Shown here piece by piece: positions 41,075 to 50,648 of a stretch of DNA of 64,000 nucleotides. Within the stretch, counting starts at the first letter, position 1, and every line of letters starts with the position of its first letter. The stretch is from Aurantimonas sp. Leaf443. GTDB lineage: Bacteria > Pseudomonadota > Alphaproteobacteria > Rhizobiales > Rhizobiaceae. The stretch covers positions 271,739-335,738 of the forward strand of contig NZ_LMRD01000001.1 of assembly GCF_001425575.1 (NCBI RefSeq). Reading direction: 5' to 3'. The position numbers and the translations under genes were made by a program. The notes below the pieces were generated by a model. It had not been told where the DNA came from. It saw nothing but the letters and a program-made list of their open reading frames with translations, and did no database searches.

Positions 41075-42118
41075 GTGACCGCCAAGCTTCTCGCCGGCCT
41101 TGCCCTGACCACTCTCGTCGCGACCGCCCCCGCCTTCGCCCAGAGCGGCGACCCGATCCAGATCGCCGGCTCCTCCACCGTCCTGCCCTATGCGCAGATC
41201 GTCGCGGAGAATTTCGGCGAGGTCTATCCGGACTTCGCGACCCCGGTCGTGGAATCGGGCGGCACGGGCGGCGGCTTCCGCCAGTTCTGCCAGGGCGTCG
41301 GGCCCGAGACGATCGACATCGCCAACGCCTCGCGTCCCATCTCCGCCAAGGAGATCGAGACCTGCAAGACGGCCGGCGTCACCGACATCCAGGAAGTGCG
41401 CTTCGGCTACGACGGCATCGTCTTCGCCTCCGCCGCCTCCGGCGCCAAGTTCGCGCTCGATCCCGCCAAGGTCTTCATGGCCCTCGGCGCCAAGGTGGCC
41501 AAGGACGGCAATGTCGTCGACAACGCCGCCAAGTCCTGGTCGGAGATCGACGCCTCGCTGCCCGCCCAGCCGATCGCCGCCTTCATCCCGGCCGAGAACC
41601 ACGGCACGCGCGAGGTCTTCGAGGAGAAGCTGATGGCCGAAGGCTGCAAGGCCTCCGGCGCGCTCGAGGCCTTCACCAAGTCCGGCATGGACGAGAAGGC
41701 GGCCAAGGAGCAGTGCCTGCAGGTGCGCAACGACGGCGTGGCCACCGACATCGCCGGCGACTACACCGAGACGCTCGCCCGCATCCAGGCCAATCCGCAG
41801 GGCGTCGGCGTCTTCGGCCTCGCCTTCTTCGAGCAGAACCAGGACAAGCTGCAGGTCGCGACCGTCTCCGGCGTCACGCCCTCGGTCGAGACCGTCGCCT
41901 CCGGCGAATATCCGGTGTCGCGCCCGCTCTTCTTCTACGTGAAGAAGGCCCATGTCGGCACGGTCGCCGGCCTCAAGGAGTTCGTCGAGTTCTTCCTCTC
42001 CGAGGAGATGATCGGCGGCGAGGGTCCGCTCGCCCAGTACGGCCTCGTGCCCGCGCCCGACGCGCAGCGCGAGGAGGCCCGCACGGCCTTCGAGGCCGGC
42101 ACCACCGTCAAGGGCTGA
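41075..42118 (+). CDS. pstS: Phosphate-binding protein PstS
   Basis: The periplasmic binding component of the high-affinity phosphate ABC transporter. The 347-aa precursor has a signal peptide cleaved near APAFAQ (residue ~21). The phosphate-binding loops are visible in IAGSSTVLPYAQ and VESGGTGGGFRQFC, with further ligand contacts in NASRPIS. The start is GTG at 41075 with GAAAGGAG upstream. It is followed by a pair of hairpins and then pstC. Confidence 0.96.
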   Translation: MTAKLLAGLALTTLVATAPAFAQSGDPIQIAGSSTVLPYAQIVAENFGEVYPDFATPVVESGGTGGGFRQFCQGVGPETIDIANASRPISAKEIETCKTAGVTDIQEVRFGYDGIVFASAASGAKFALDPAKVFMALGAKVAKDGNVVDNAAKSWSEIDASLPAQPIAAFIPAENHGTREVFEEKLMAEGCKASGALEAFTKSGMDEKAAKEQCLQVRNDGVATDIAGDYTETLARIQANPQGVGVFGLAFFEQNQDKLQVATVSGVTPSVETVASGEYPVSRPLFFYVKKAHVGTVAGLKEFVEFFLSEEMIGGEGPLAQYGLVPAPDAQREEARTAFEAGTTVKG

Positions 42119-42127
42119 GAACCGTCG

Positions 42128-42189
42128 CCGGCGCTGAGCGCCGGACCGTGAAACGGACGGGCCCCCGGCACGGTGCCGGGGGCCCGTCC
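42128..42189 (+). promoter_or_regulatory. Tandem hairpins between pstS and pstC
   Basis: A first hairpin CCGGCGC (42128-42134) / GCGCCGG (42138-42144) is followed by a perfect 16-bp stem (42155-42170 with 42174-42189, 3-nt loop). No U tract follows, so this is unlikely to be a full terminator. Such intercistronic hairpins commonly protect the binding-protein mRNA or attenuate read-through, giving more PstS than PstCAB. Confidence 0.6.
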
Positions 42190-42218
42190 CCTTCGTTCGA
42201 CGCTCGAGGGAGCTGACG

Positions 42219-43691
42219 GTGTCCACATCCACGATCGTGCTGGTCGTCCTTCTTATCGCGCTCATCGGCTTCGTCCTCGGCAAGCGCCGCGGCGAGGCGA
42301 TCGCGCGCAGCCAGACCGGCAAGCTGCATTCGCGCGCCGTCTACCACGGCTCCTACGTCTTCGCCTTCGCCGCGCTCCCCGCGCTTCTCCTTCTCGCCGC
42401 CTGGCTGATCGTCTCTCCGGTCCTGATCGCGATGGAGACGCGCGGCGGCGTCCCGGCCGATTCCACCGTCCCGCCAAGCCTCTCTCTGAACATCGTCGGC
42501 TCGCTCTCCAACGCCGTCCGCGTCCTGCCCGAGGACGAGCGGCGCGACGTCGCCTCCATGACGATCGACCAGCTCGTGCCGCTGCTGGAGCGCCGGGGCG
42601 TCTCCACCGTCTCGGGCGCCGAGGACTGGATGGTGCCGGTCGCCGACCGCCAGGCGCGCCACGAGGATCTCAGCCGCCTGCTGATGAGCGCGGCGAGCAT
42701 CCTCCTCGCCATCGCCGGCACCGTCTTCGCCCTGTCGCGGCTGCGCCTGCGCCTGAAGGCGCGCAACCAGGTGGAGCAGGTCGTCAAGGTCTTCCTCATC
42801 GCGGCCTCCTCCATCGCGGTCCTGACGACGGTCGGCATCGTCTCCTCGATGCTCTTCGAGTCCCTCGACTTCTTCTCCCGCGTCTCGCCGCTCGACTTCT
42901 TCTTCGGCACGGTCTGGGAACCGCGCTTCGCGGCGGCGGGCTCGGAAGCGTCCGGCCAGTTCGGCCTCGTGCCGCTCCTCTTCGGCACGATCTACATCGC
43001 CTTCATCGCCATGCTCTTCGCCGTGCCCATCGGCCTCTTCGCGGCGATCTACATGGCCGAATATGCCAGCAACGCCACGCGCTCGGTGGTCAAGCCGCTG
43101 CTCGAGGTGCTGGCCGGCATTCCCACCATCGTCTACGGCTTCTTCGCCCTCATCACCGTCGGCCCCTTCCTGCGCGACGTCTCGGCGCAGCTGAACGGGC
43201 TCGTCACCGGCGACTACTCGGCCTTCATCCAGGCCCAGTCGGTGCTGACGGCGGGGCTGGTGATGGGCATCATGCTCATCCCCTTCGTCTCCTCGCTCTC
43301 CGACGACATCATCACCGCCGTGCCGCGCATCCTGCGCGACGGCTCGCTGGGCCTCGGCGCCACCAAGTCCGAGACGGTCAAGCGCGTGGTGCTGCCGGCG
43401 GCGCTGCCGGGCATCGTCTCGGCGCTGCTTCTGACGGCCTCGCGGGCCATCGGCGAGACGATGATCGTGGTGCTGGCCGCCGGCATCGCGCCCAACATCA
43501 CGCTGAACCCCTTCGAGGCCATGACGACGGTGACGATCAAGATCGTCAGCCAGCTGACCGGCGACCTCGACTTCACCTCTCCGCAGAGCCTCGTGGCCTT
43601 CGCCCTCGGCATCACGCTCTTCTTCATCACGCTCTGCCTGAACATCTTCGCGCTCTACATCGTGCGCAAATACCGGGAGCAGTACGAATGA
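42219..43691 (+). CDS. pstC: Phosphate ABC transporter permease PstC
   Basis: An inner-membrane permease, 490 aa, longer than the ~320 aa of E. coli PstC because of an N-terminal extension with about two membrane helices and a periplasmic domain (DUF4974/PstC-extension type, residues ~1-190). The transport core has six helices in the C-terminal half, with the EAA-like loop [20 protein letters not shown] contacting PstB. The start is GTG at 42219. The stop overlaps pstA by 4 bp. Confidence 0.95.
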   Translation: MSTSTIVLVVLLIALIGFVLGKRRGEAIARSQTGKLHSRAVYHGSYVFAFAALPALLLLAAWLIVSPVLIAMETRGGVPADSTVPPSLSLNIVGSLSNAVRVLPEDERRDVASMTIDQLVPLLERRGVSTVSGAEDWMVPVADRQARHEDLSRLLMSAASILLAIAGTVFALSRLRLRLKARNQVEQVVKVFLIAASSIAVLTTVGIVSSMLFESLDFFSRVSPLDFFFGTVWEPRFAAAGSEASGQFGLVPLLFGTIYIAFIAMLFAVPIGLFAAIYMAEYASNATRSVVKPLLEVLAGIPTIVYGFFALITVGPFLRDVSAQLNGLVTGDYSAFIQAQSVLTAGLVMGIMLIPFVSSLSDDIITAVPRILRDGSLGLGATKSETVKRVVLPAALPGIVSALLLTASRAIGETMIVVLAAGIAPNITLNPFEAMTTVTIKIVSQLTGDLDFTSPQSLVAFALGITLFFITLCLNIFALYIVRKYREQYE

Positions 43692-45007
43692 CCGACGCGA
43701 CCGCCAACGGCATCCGCTCCGTCCCGGCCAGGCCGCAGCGTCGCGACATCGGCCTCAAGCGGCGCTACGCCGCCGAGCGCCGGTTCAAGGCCTACGGGAT
43801 CGTGGCCATCGCGCTCGGCCTCCTGTTCCTCGTGGCGCTGCTCTGGTCGGTCGTCAGCAAGGGCTACACGGCCTTCTGGCAGACCGAGCTGAACCTGCCG
43901 ATCACCTTCTCGCAGAGCGTGGTGGACCCGCGCGGCGACGCGGCGCAGAACCCGCGCACGCTGATGCTGGCGAACTATCCCAAGCTCGCGCAGGACGCGA
44001 TCGTCCAGCGCCTGGGCATCGACCCGAACGACCGCGCCGCCGTGCGCGACGCGGCCGCGCTCGTCTCGCCGGGCGTGCGTCTCGAACTGCGCGACATGGT
44101 CTCGGCCGACCTGACGCTCATCGGCAAGACCGAGAGCGTCTGGCTCTACGCCGACTCCAAGGTGGACAGCGCCGTGAAGGGCCAGTTCGACCTCTCGATC
44201 GAGGAGTCGCGCCGCCCGATCAACGACCGCCAGCTCGGCTGGATCCGTCAGCTGGAAGAGGCGGGCGACCTGCAGCAGCGCTTCAACTGGGGCCTGTTCA
44301 CCAATGGCGGCTCCAGCCGCGCGGAGACTGCGGGGCTCGGCGTCGCCATCGTCGGCTCGCTCTACATGATGGGCATCGTGCTCGTCCTGTCGCTGCCGAT
44401 CGGCGTCGCGGCCTCGATCTATCTCGAGGAATTCGCGCCCAAGAACCGCTTCACCGACCTCATCGAGGTGAACATCAACAACCTGGCGGCCGTGCCCTCC
44501 ATCGTCTACGGCCTTCTCGGCCTCGCGGTCTTCGTCAACTGGTTCGGCATGCCGCGCTCGGCGGCCCTCGTTGGCGGCCTCGTCCTGACGCTGATGACGC
44601 TGCCGACCATCATCATCGCCACGCGCGCGGCGCTGAAGGCGGTGCCGCCCTCGATCCGCGCCGCGGCCCTCGGCCTCGGCGCCTCCAAGACGCAGATGGT
44701 CTTCCACCACGTCCTGCCGCTGGCCATGCCGGGCATCCTGACGGGCACGATCATCGGCCTCGCCCACGCGCTCGGCGAGACCGCGCCGCTCCTCCTCATC
44801 GGCATGGTCGCCTTCGTCGCCGACATTCCCGCGACGCCCCTCGACGCCGCGACGGCGCTGCCGGTGCAGATCTACATGTGGGCGAACGAGGTGGAGCGCG
44901 CCTTCGTGGAGCGCACGTCGGGCGCCATCATGGTGCTCCTCCTCTTCCTGGTGACCATGAACGTCTCCGCAATTCTTCTGCGCCGCCGCTTCGAGCGTCG
45001 CTGGTAG
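43688..45007 (+). CDS. pstA: Phosphate ABC transporter permease PstA
   Basis: The second membrane subunit of the Pst transporter, 439 aa. The N-terminal ~200 residues form the DUF3333-type extension found in Alphaproteobacteria ([20 protein letters not shown]). The permease core begins near residue 215 ([20 protein letters not shown]), and the loop [20 protein letters not shown] couples to PstB. The ATG overlaps the end of pstC (ATGA). The extended forms of both permeases are a matched feature. Confidence 0.95.
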   Translation: MTDATANGIRSVPARPQRRDIGLKRRYAAERRFKAYGIVAIALGLLFLVALLWSVVSKGYTAFWQTELNLPITFSQSVVDPRGDAAQNPRTLMLANYPKLAQDAIVQRLGIDPNDRAAVRDAAALVSPGVRLELRDMVSADLTLIGKTESVWLYADSKVDSAVKGQFDLSIEESRRPINDRQLGWIRQLEEAGDLQQRFNWGLFTNGGSSRAETAGLGVAIVGSLYMMGIVLVLSLPIGVAASIYLEEFAPKNRFTDLIEVNINNLAAVPSIVYGLLGLAVFVNWFGMPRSAALVGGLVLTLMTLPTIIIATRAALKAVPPSIRAAALGLGASKTQMVFHHVLPLAMPGILTGTIIGLAHALGETAPLLLIGMVAFVADIPATPLDAATALPVQIYMWANEVERAFVERTSGAIMVLLLFLVTMNVSAILLRRRFERRW

Positions 45008-45021
45008 GCAAGGGTTCGACG

Positions 45022-45834
45022 ATGATGCAGAACATGCAGGTGACAATAGCGAAAGGACCGGCCTTGCAGCCGCAGCATTCCACCAAGATGAAGGGCGAGA
45101 AGGTGACCGTGCATTACGGTCAGAAAAAGGCGCTCTTCGAGGTCGACCTCGACGTGCCCGAGCGGCAGGTGACGGCGCTGATCGGCCCGTCAGGCTGCGG
45201 CAAGTCCACCTTCCTGCGCTGCCTCAACCGGATGAACGACACGATCGACACCGCCCGCGTCGGCGGCAAGATCACGCTCGACGGCGAGGACATCCACGAT
45301 CCGGACATCGACGTCGTCGAACTGCGCGCCCGCGTCGGCATGGTGTTCCAGAAGCCGAATCCGTTCCCCAAGTCGATCTTCGAGAACGTCGCCTACGGCC
45401 CGAAGATCCACGGGCTCGCCCGCGGCAAGGCGCAACTGGAGGAGATCGTCGTCACCAGCCTGCAGAAGGCGGGCCTCTTCGAGGAGGTCAAGGACCGGCT
45501 GGACGAACCGGGCACCGGCCTCTCGGGCGGCCAGCAGCAGCGCCTGTGCATCGCCCGCGCCATCGCCGTCAGCCCCGAGGTGATCCTCATGGACGAGCCC
45601 TGTTCGGCGCTCGACCCGATCGCCACGGCGCGCGTCGAGGAACTGATCGACGAGCTGAAGCAGAACTACACGATCGTCATCGTCACCCACTCGATGCAGC
45701 AGGCCGCGCGCGTCTCGCAGCGCACCGCGATGTTCCATCTCGGCCATCTCGTGGAGGTCGGGCCGACGGAGAAGATGTTCTCCAACCCCGACGACAAGCG
45801 CACGCAGGACTACATCACCGGCCGCTTCGGCTGA
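45022..45834 (+). CDS. pstB: Phosphate ABC transporter ATP-binding protein PstB
   Basis: The ATPase of the Pst complex, 270 aa. Walker A is GPSGCGKST, the signature [14 protein letters not shown], Walker [14 protein letters not shown] and the switch histidine IVTHSMQQA. The start is taken at ATG 45022; the following codon is also ATG. It lies 14 bp after pstA. It helps PhoU relay transporter status to PhoR. Confidence 0.97.
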   Translation: MMQNMQVTIAKGPALQPQHSTKMKGEKVTVHYGQKKALFEVDLDVPERQVTALIGPSGCGKSTFLRCLNRMNDTIDTARVGGKITLDGEDIHDPDIDVVELRARVGMVFQKPNPFPKSIFENVAYGPKIHGLARGKAQLEEIVVTSLQKAGLFEEVKDRLDEPGTGLSGGQQQRLCIARAIAVSPEVILMDEPCSALDPIATARVEELIDELKQNYTIVIVTHSMQQAARVSQRTAMFHLGHLVEVGPTEKMFSNPDDKRTQDYITGRFG

Positions 45835-45854
45835 CCGGGGACAGGGAGGCAATC

Positions 45855-46586
45855 ATGTCCGAGCACATCGTCACGTCCTACGAGGACGAACTGAAGTTCA
45901 TCGTGCGCCGCATCTCTGAAATGGGCGGCCAGGCCGAGCGCATGGTCGAGCAGGCCGTGGCCGCGCTGACGCGCGGCGATGCCGGGCTCGCCCAGACCGT
46001 CGTCTCGGAGGACGTGCTCCTCGACGCCTCGCAGCGCGAGCTGGACGAGCGGGCGATCCTCACCATCGCCAAGCGCCAGCCCATGGCCGTCGACCTTCGA
46101 GAGATCGTCGGCGCCATCCGCATCTCCAACGATCTGGAGCGCATCGGGGATCTGGCCAAGAACATCGCCAAGCGCGTCCTCGCCGTGCAGGACCATCCCC
46201 ATCCGCTGCAGCTCGTGCGCGGCATCGAGCACCTGTCGGAGCTCGCCCTGACGCAGCTGAAGGAAGTGCTCGACGCCTATGCCGCGCGCGATCACGACCG
46301 CGCCATCGCCGTGCGCGAGGGCGACGACGACATCGACGCCATGTACACCTCGATCTTCCGCGAGCTCCTCACCTACATGATGGAGGACCCGCGCAACATC
46401 ACCGCCTGCACGCATCTCCTGTTCTCGGCCAAGAACATCGAGCGGATCGGCGACCACGCGACGAACATCGCCGAGACGGTCTACTACATCAACACCGGCG
46501 AGCAGCTCGGGCTGGAGCGTCCCAAGGACGACCGTACGACCTCCGTGTCGCAGCCGGACGAGGGCGCTGCGGCGCCCCTGCGCTGA
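45855..46586 (+). CDS. phoU: Phosphate signalling protein PhoU
   Basis: A 243-aa all-helical regulator that connects Pst transport activity to PhoR, keeping the regulon off when phosphate is ample. Two three-helix PhoU repeats are present, with metal-site patterns DLREIVGAIRISNDLERIGD and CTHLLFSAKNIERIGDHATN. The ATG at 45855 has GGGAGG just upstream. It is cotranscribed with pstSCAB and phoB. Confidence 0.96.
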   Translation: MSEHIVTSYEDELKFIVRRISEMGGQAERMVEQAVAALTRGDAGLAQTVVSEDVLLDASQRELDERAILTIAKRQPMAVDLREIVGAIRISNDLERIGDLAKNIAKRVLAVQDHPHPLQLVRGIEHLSELALTQLKEVLDAYAARDHDRAIAVREGDDDIDAMYTSIFRELLTYMMEDPRNITACTHLLFSAKNIERIGDHATNIAETVYYINTGEQLGLERPKDDRTTSVSQPDEGAAAPLR

Positions 46587-46597
46587 GGGAGGCGTCC

Positions 46598-47341
46598 ATG
46601 GCGATGCGGATCGCGGTGGTGGAGGACGAGGAGGCGCTCGGCATCCTCCTGCGCTACAATCTGGAGGCCGAGGGCTACGTCGTCGACGTGATCGCGCGGG
46701 GCGACGAGGCGGACCTGCGCCTGAAGGAGGTCGTGCCCGACCTCCTCGTGCTCGACTGGATGCTGCCGGGCCTCTCGGGCGTCGAACTCTGCCGCCGCCT
46801 GCGCACGCGGCCCGAGACCGAGCGCCTTCCCATCATCATGCTGACGGCGCGCGGCGAGGAAAGCGAGCGCGTGCGCGGCCTCTCGGTCGGGGCCGACGAC
46901 TACGTGGTGAAGCCCTTCTCCACGCCCGAGCTCGTCGCCCGCGTCAAGGCGATGCTGCGCCGGGCCAAGCCGGAAAAGGTCTCCACCCAGCTTTCGGCCG
47001 GCGACATCGATCTCGACCGCGAGACCCATCGCGTGCGCCGGGCCGGCCGCGAGATCAAGCTCGGGCCGACGGAGTTCCGGCTGATGGAGTTCTTCATGCA
47101 GTCGCCCGGCCGCGTCTTCTCGCGCGAGCAGCTGCTCGACGGCGTCTGGGGCCGCGACATCTATGTCGACGAGCGCACGGTGGACGTCCATGTCGGGCGC
47201 CTGCGCAAGGCCATCAACCGCGGCCGCCAGCGCGATCCGATCCGCACCGTGCGCGGCGCGGGCTATGCCTTCGACGAGACCTTCACCGCGCCCCAGAAGC
47301 CCGCGCCCCGCGCGATCGAACGGGTGAGCGGCACGCTGTAG
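46598..47341 (+). CDS. phoB: Phosphate regulon response regulator PhoB
   Basis: An OmpR/PhoB-type response regulator, 247 aa. The receiver domain has the acidic pocket at E9-D10, the phosphorylation site D53 in LVLDWMLPG, and the conserved lysine in VVKPF. The C-terminal winged helix ends with DVHVGRLRKAINRGRQRD and RTVRGAGYAFDE. It binds the Pho box at 40937. Gene order phoR-pstSCAB-phoU-phoB is usual in Hyphomicrobiales. The operon ends at the strong terminator at 47399. Confidence 0.96.
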   Translation: MAMRIAVVEDEEALGILLRYNLEAEGYVVDVIARGDEADLRLKEVVPDLLVLDWMLPGLSGVELCRRLRTRPETERLPIIMLTARGEESERVRGLSVGADDYVVKPFSTPELVARVKAMLRRAKPEKVSTQLSAGDIDLDRETHRVRRAGREIKLGPTEFRLMEFFMQSPGRVFSREQLLDGVWGRDIYVDERTVDVHVGRLRKAINRGRQRDPIRTVRGAGYAFDETFTAPQKPAPRAIERVSGTL

Positions 47342-47398
47342 GCCGCTTGCGGGCAGGGCGGACCTCGCACCGCCCGGCCGCACCGGGTGCCATGGACG

Positions 47399-47440
47399 CG
47401 AAGAAGGCCGGCATCGCTGCCGGCCTTCTTCGTTTTCGGG
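47399..47440 (+). terminator. Rho-independent terminator after phoB
   Basis: A perfect 15-bp stem CGAAGAAGGCCGGCA (47399-47413) / TGCCGGCCTTCTTCG (47418-47432) with a 4-nt loop, followed by TTTTC. On the minus strand the stem is followed only by mixed bases after GCGTCC, so it mainly ends the pst-pho transcript. Confidence 0.88.
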
Positions 47441-47458
47441 GACGGACGGCCGAGGGCC

Positions 47459-48037
47459 TCAGCGCACGCGGCGGCGCTCGGAGACCGGCTGGAAGGCGAT
47501 GCGCGCGTGGTAGTCGCAATAGGGCGAGGTGTCCTTCGAGCGGTGGCCGCAGAAGTGGAAGTCCGAGCGCAGCGGGTCGCCGACCGGCCATTTGCAGGTC
47601 CGCTCGTTGAGCTGGGTGAGGCTGAGGCGGCGCGCGATGGGCACGACGGAGCCGCCGGGACGGCGCTCGACCACGGGCTCCATCTCCATCACGTCCTCTT
47701 CCTCCGGCTCCATCTTCAGAGCGGTCGCGCCGACGAGGCGGGGCATCGGCCGGGACTGGACGAGGGTCGGCTGCGGCGGGGGCACCAGGCGCTGGGCGAC
47801 GACCACCTCGACTTCGACCTCGACATCTTCCTGCGCCACGACCTCGACCACCTCCTCGGCCGCCGTCTCGGCGGTGGAGGGCGTCTTGATGCGCGACTCC
47901 AGCTTCAGGCGATGGACCTTGCCGATAACCGCGTTGCGGCTGACGCCGCCGCCGAGACGTTCGGCGATCTGGCTCGCACTGAGACCCTCGGTCCAGAGCC
48001 GCTTCAGCAGCTCGACGCGTTCGTCAGTCCAGCCCAT
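47459..48037 (-). CDS. gcrA: Cell-cycle regulator GcrA
   Basis: A 192-aa alphaproteobacterial sigma70-associated regulator, which in Caulobacter activates promoters with CcrM-methylated GANTC sites. The N-terminal DNA-binding segment is WTDERVELLKRLWTEGLSAS through GGGVSRNAVIGKVHRLKL. A variable Glu/Val/Pro-rich linker follows, then the C-terminal RNA-polymerase-binding domain with TCKWPVGDPLRSDFHFCGH and YCDYHARIAFQP, including conserved Cys/His. The ATG at 48037 is preceded by GAAGGAG. Confidence 0.95.
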   Translation of the reverse strand: MGWTDERVELLKRLWTEGLSASQIAERLGGGVSRNAVIGKVHRLKLESRIKTPSTAETAAEEVVEVVAQEDVEVEVEVVVAQRLVPPPQPTLVQSRPMPRLVGATALKMEPEEEDVMEMEPVVERRPGGSVVPIARRLSLTQLNERTCKWPVGDPLRSDFHFCGHRSKDTSPYCDYHARIAFQPVSERRRVR

Positions 48038-48305
48038 AGTCTACTCCTTCAGGCGGGTGCGACGGACGCTCCAAAGCCCCGGAGCTGGCGCTGCCGGGGT
48101 CAAGCCACCATATGTATTAAGCAACTAGGTCCGCCGCACGAAATCTAGTATTCACTGCAAATTTAGAACGTGGGTTCGCGCGAAACAAGAGTCGCAGTCC
48201 GTCTTGCGATTCGTTTCGCGGCTTTTCCCCAGCTTCGGGGCGCGGCGCCGCGCGCGCCGGGCTTGACGGACGGCCCCGCCCATGCGCCCGACCGGCGGCG
48301 TTCGA

Positions 48306-48338
48306 CCGCCGTTTCCCCGCCGTTTCCCCGCCGTTTCA
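48306..48338 (+). repeat. Three tandem 11-bp repeats upstream of argD
   Basis: CCGCCGTTTCC occurs three times in a row (48306-48316, 48317-48327, 48328-48338, the last with a final A). The third copy abuts the -35 element TTGACA at 48339. An 11-bp period puts each copy on the same DNA face, as in regulator-binding arrays. Confidence 0.85.
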
Positions 48339-48369
48339 TTGACAGCGCGGGTGCCCGCCATGGTATAGC
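48339..48369 (+). promoter_or_regulatory. Likely argD-argF-hslO promoter
   Basis: TTGACA at 48339-48344 is a perfect -35 hexamer. The -10 is GGTATA (48362-48367, 17-bp spacer) or TATAGC (48364-48369, 19-bp spacer). It lies about 105 bp before argD. Confidence 0.55.
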
Positions 48370-48473
48370 GGAAGCGGACACAAGCCGAGCCGACCCATCC
48401 AAGCCTGCCCCAACGGCAGGCTTTGACGTTTCAGGAACCTGCCGTCACGACGGCGCAGCACGAAGCGCAAGCC

Positions 48474-49685
48474 ATGGCCAACGCGACCGAGACTTCGCAC
48501 CTCTATCAGACCTATGCCCGCAACGACATCGAGGTCGAGCGCGGCGAGGGCGTCTGGCTCGTGGCGCGCGACGGCCGACGCTTCCTGGACTTCTCCGCGG
48601 GCATCGCCGTGAACGCGCTCGGCCACGCCCATCCCCATCTCGTCGAGGCGCTGAAGCGCCAGGCCGAGACGCTGTGGCACGTCTCCAACCTCTTCCAGGT
48701 GCCGGGCCAGGAGAAGCTCTCGGCGCGCCTGTGCGAGGCGAGCTTCGCCGACCGGGTCTTCTTCACCAATTCGGGCGCCGAGGCGCTGGAATGCGCGATC
48801 AAGACCGCGCGGCGCTACCACCACGTCAACGGCGCGCCCGAGCGCTTCCGCATCCTGACCTTCGAGGGCGCCTTCCACGGCCGCACGCTCGCCACGATCG
48901 CGGCCGGCGGCCAGAAGAAGTATCTGGAGGGCTTCGGCCCCAAGGTGGAAGGCTTCGACCAGCTGCCCTTCGGCGACCACGAGGCGCTGAAGGCGGCGGC
49001 CGCCCAGGCCGACGTCGCCGCCATCCTGGTCGAGCCGATCCAGGGCGAGGGCGGCATCCGCTCCGTTCCCGCGCAGTGCCTGCGGGGCCTTCGCGAACTC
49101 TGCGACGCCAACGGCCTCCTCCTCATCTACGACGAGGTGCAGACCGGCGTCGGGCGCACGGGCACGTTCTACGCCTACGAGCAGTCGGGCGCCGCGCCCG
49201 ATCTCCTGGCCTCGGCCAAGGGGCTCGGCGGCGGCTTCCCGCTCGGCGCCTGCCTCGCCACGGAGGAGGCGGCCAAGGGCATGACGGCGGGCACGCACGG
49301 CACGACCTATGGCGGCAATCCGCTCGCCATGGCGGTCGGCAACGCCGTGCTCGACGTCGTTCTCGCCGAGGGCTTCCTGGAGGGCGTGCGCGAGCGCGCG
49401 CTCCAGTTCAAGCAGGCGCTCGGCGGCCTTCTCGACCGCTATCCCGACATCGTCGAGGACGTGCGCGGCGAGGGCCTTCTCGTCGGCCTGAAGATGCGCG
49501 TCGCCAACACCGACTTCGTCGCCGCCATGCGGGCCGAGGGCATCCTGGGCGTTCCGGCTGGGGACAATGTCGTGCGCCTTCTGCCGCCGCTCGTCGTCAC
49601 GGCCGAGGAGATCCGCGAGGGCGTGCGCCGCATCGAGGCCGCCGCCGCGGCCCTGTCCTTCGGCCAGACCCGCAAGAGCGCCTGA
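48474..49685 (+). CDS. argD: Acetylornithine aminotransferase
   Basis: A class III PLP-dependent aminotransferase of arginine biosynthesis (N-acetylglutamate semialdehyde to N-acetylornithine), 403 aa. Motifs include [20 protein letters not shown] for phosphate binding, [15 protein letters not shown] and the PLP lysine (K249) in [14 protein letters not shown]. The ATG at 48474 ([14 protein letters not shown]) is chosen over an upstream TTG. It is followed by argF 10 bp later and hslO, a cluster conserved in the order. Confidence 0.95.
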   Translation: MANATETSHLYQTYARNDIEVERGEGVWLVARDGRRFLDFSAGIAVNALGHAHPHLVEALKRQAETLWHVSNLFQVPGQEKLSARLCEASFADRVFFTNSGAEALECAIKTARRYHHVNGAPERFRILTFEGAFHGRTLATIAAGGQKKYLEGFGPKVEGFDQLPFGDHEALKAAAAQADVAAILVEPIQGEGGIRSVPAQCLRGLRELCDANGLLLIYDEVQTGVGRTGTFYAYEQSGAAPDLLASAKGLGGGFPLGACLATEEAAKGMTAGTHGTTYGGNPLAMAVGNAVLDVVLAEGFLEGVRERALQFKQALGGLLDRYPDIVEDVRGEGLLVGLKMRVANTDFVAAMRAEGILGVPAGDNVVRLLPPLVVTAEEIREGVRRIEAAAAALSFGQTRKSA

Positions 49686-49695
49686 GGGGAGCGTC

Positions 49696-50646
49696 GTGAC
49701 CACCTTGTTCCCGAGGCATTTCCTCGACATCGCCGCCGTCGAGCCGGGCGAGCTGCGCGCCATCATGACCGACGCCGTGGCGCGCAAGGCGCAGGGGCGC
49801 GCCGGCCCGCGCCCGCTCGCCGGCCGCGTCCTCGCCATGATCTTCGACAAGCCCTCCACCCGCACGCGCGTCTCCTTCGACGTCGCCATGCGCCAGCTCG
49901 GCGGCGAGACGCTGTTCCTGTCGGGCTCGGAAATGCAGCTCGGCCGCGCCGAGACGATCGCCGACACCGCGCGCGTCCTGTCGCGCTATGTCGACGCGAT
50001 CATGATCCGCACGACCGAGCACGCCCGCCTCATCGAGCTGGCCGAGAGCGCCACCGTGCCCGTCATCAACGGGCTGACGGACGACACGCATCCCTGCCAG
50101 ATCATGGCCGATCTCCTGACCTTCGAGGAGAAGCGCGGGCCGGTGAAGGGGCGCACCTTCGCCTGGTCGGGCGACGGCAACAACGTCCTGTCCTCCTTCG
50201 TGGAGGCCGCGCCCCGCTTCGGCTTCAACCTGCGCATCGCCACGCCCGAAGGGTCCGAGCCCGACATGCGCTATGTCGAGGCCGCCCGCGGGGAGGGCGC
50301 CTCCATCCTCCTCACCCGCGATCCCGTCGAGGCGGTGACGGGGGCCGACTGCGTCGTCACCGACACATGGGTCTCCATGGGCCGCGAGGCGCAGGCGCGC
50401 GGGCACAACGTGTTCATGCCCTACCAGGTCAACGAGCGCCTGATGGCCCATGCGAATCCTGAGGCCCTGTTCATGCACTGCCTGCCGGCCCATCGCGGCG
50501 AGGAGGTGACGGACGGGGTGATCGACGGGCCGCAGTCGGTCGTCTTCGACGAGGCGGAAAACCGCCTCCATGCCCAGAAATCGATCCTCGCCTGGGTGTT
50601 CGGCGAGGTTCAGCCCGCGCAAGCCGGGCACGGAGCGCGAGCTTAA
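49696..50646 (+). CDS. argF: Ornithine carbamoyltransferase
   Basis: Makes citrulline from ornithine and carbamoyl phosphate, 316 aa. The carbamoyl-phosphate motif is [10 protein letters not shown]; the ornithine-binding regions are [15 protein letters not shown] and [12 protein letters not shown]. The start is GTG at 49696 with GAGGGGA upstream. It is cotranscribed with argD and hslO. Confidence 0.96.
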   Translation: MTTLFPRHFLDIAAVEPGELRAIMTDAVARKAQGRAGPRPLAGRVLAMIFDKPSTRTRVSFDVAMRQLGGETLFLSGSEMQLGRAETIADTARVLSRYVDAIMIRTTEHARLIELAESATVPVINGLTDDTHPCQIMADLLTFEEKRGPVKGRTFAWSGDGNNVLSSFVEAAPRFGFNLRIATPEGSEPDMRYVEAARGEGASILLTRDPVEAVTGADCVVTDTWVSMGREAQARGHNVFMPYQVNERLMAHANPEALFMHCLPAHRGEEVTDGVIDGPQSVVFDEAENRLHAQKSILAWVFGEVQPAQAGHGARA

Positions 50647-50648
50647 GG

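Larger units (their letters stand above)
48038..48473. promoter_or_regulatory. Divergent gcrA-argD control region
   Basis: A 436-bp region without a gene. Next to gcrA it has a leader hairpin (CCCCGG/CCGGGG at about 48077-48099) and an AT-rich patch at 48110-48180. Two GANTC motifs, GAGTC (48189-48193) and GATTC (48208-48212), lie in the middle. On the argD side are three 11-bp repeats and a promoter, listed separately. GANTC is the CcrM methylation site at which GcrA acts, so autoregulation is possible. Confidence 0.5.
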
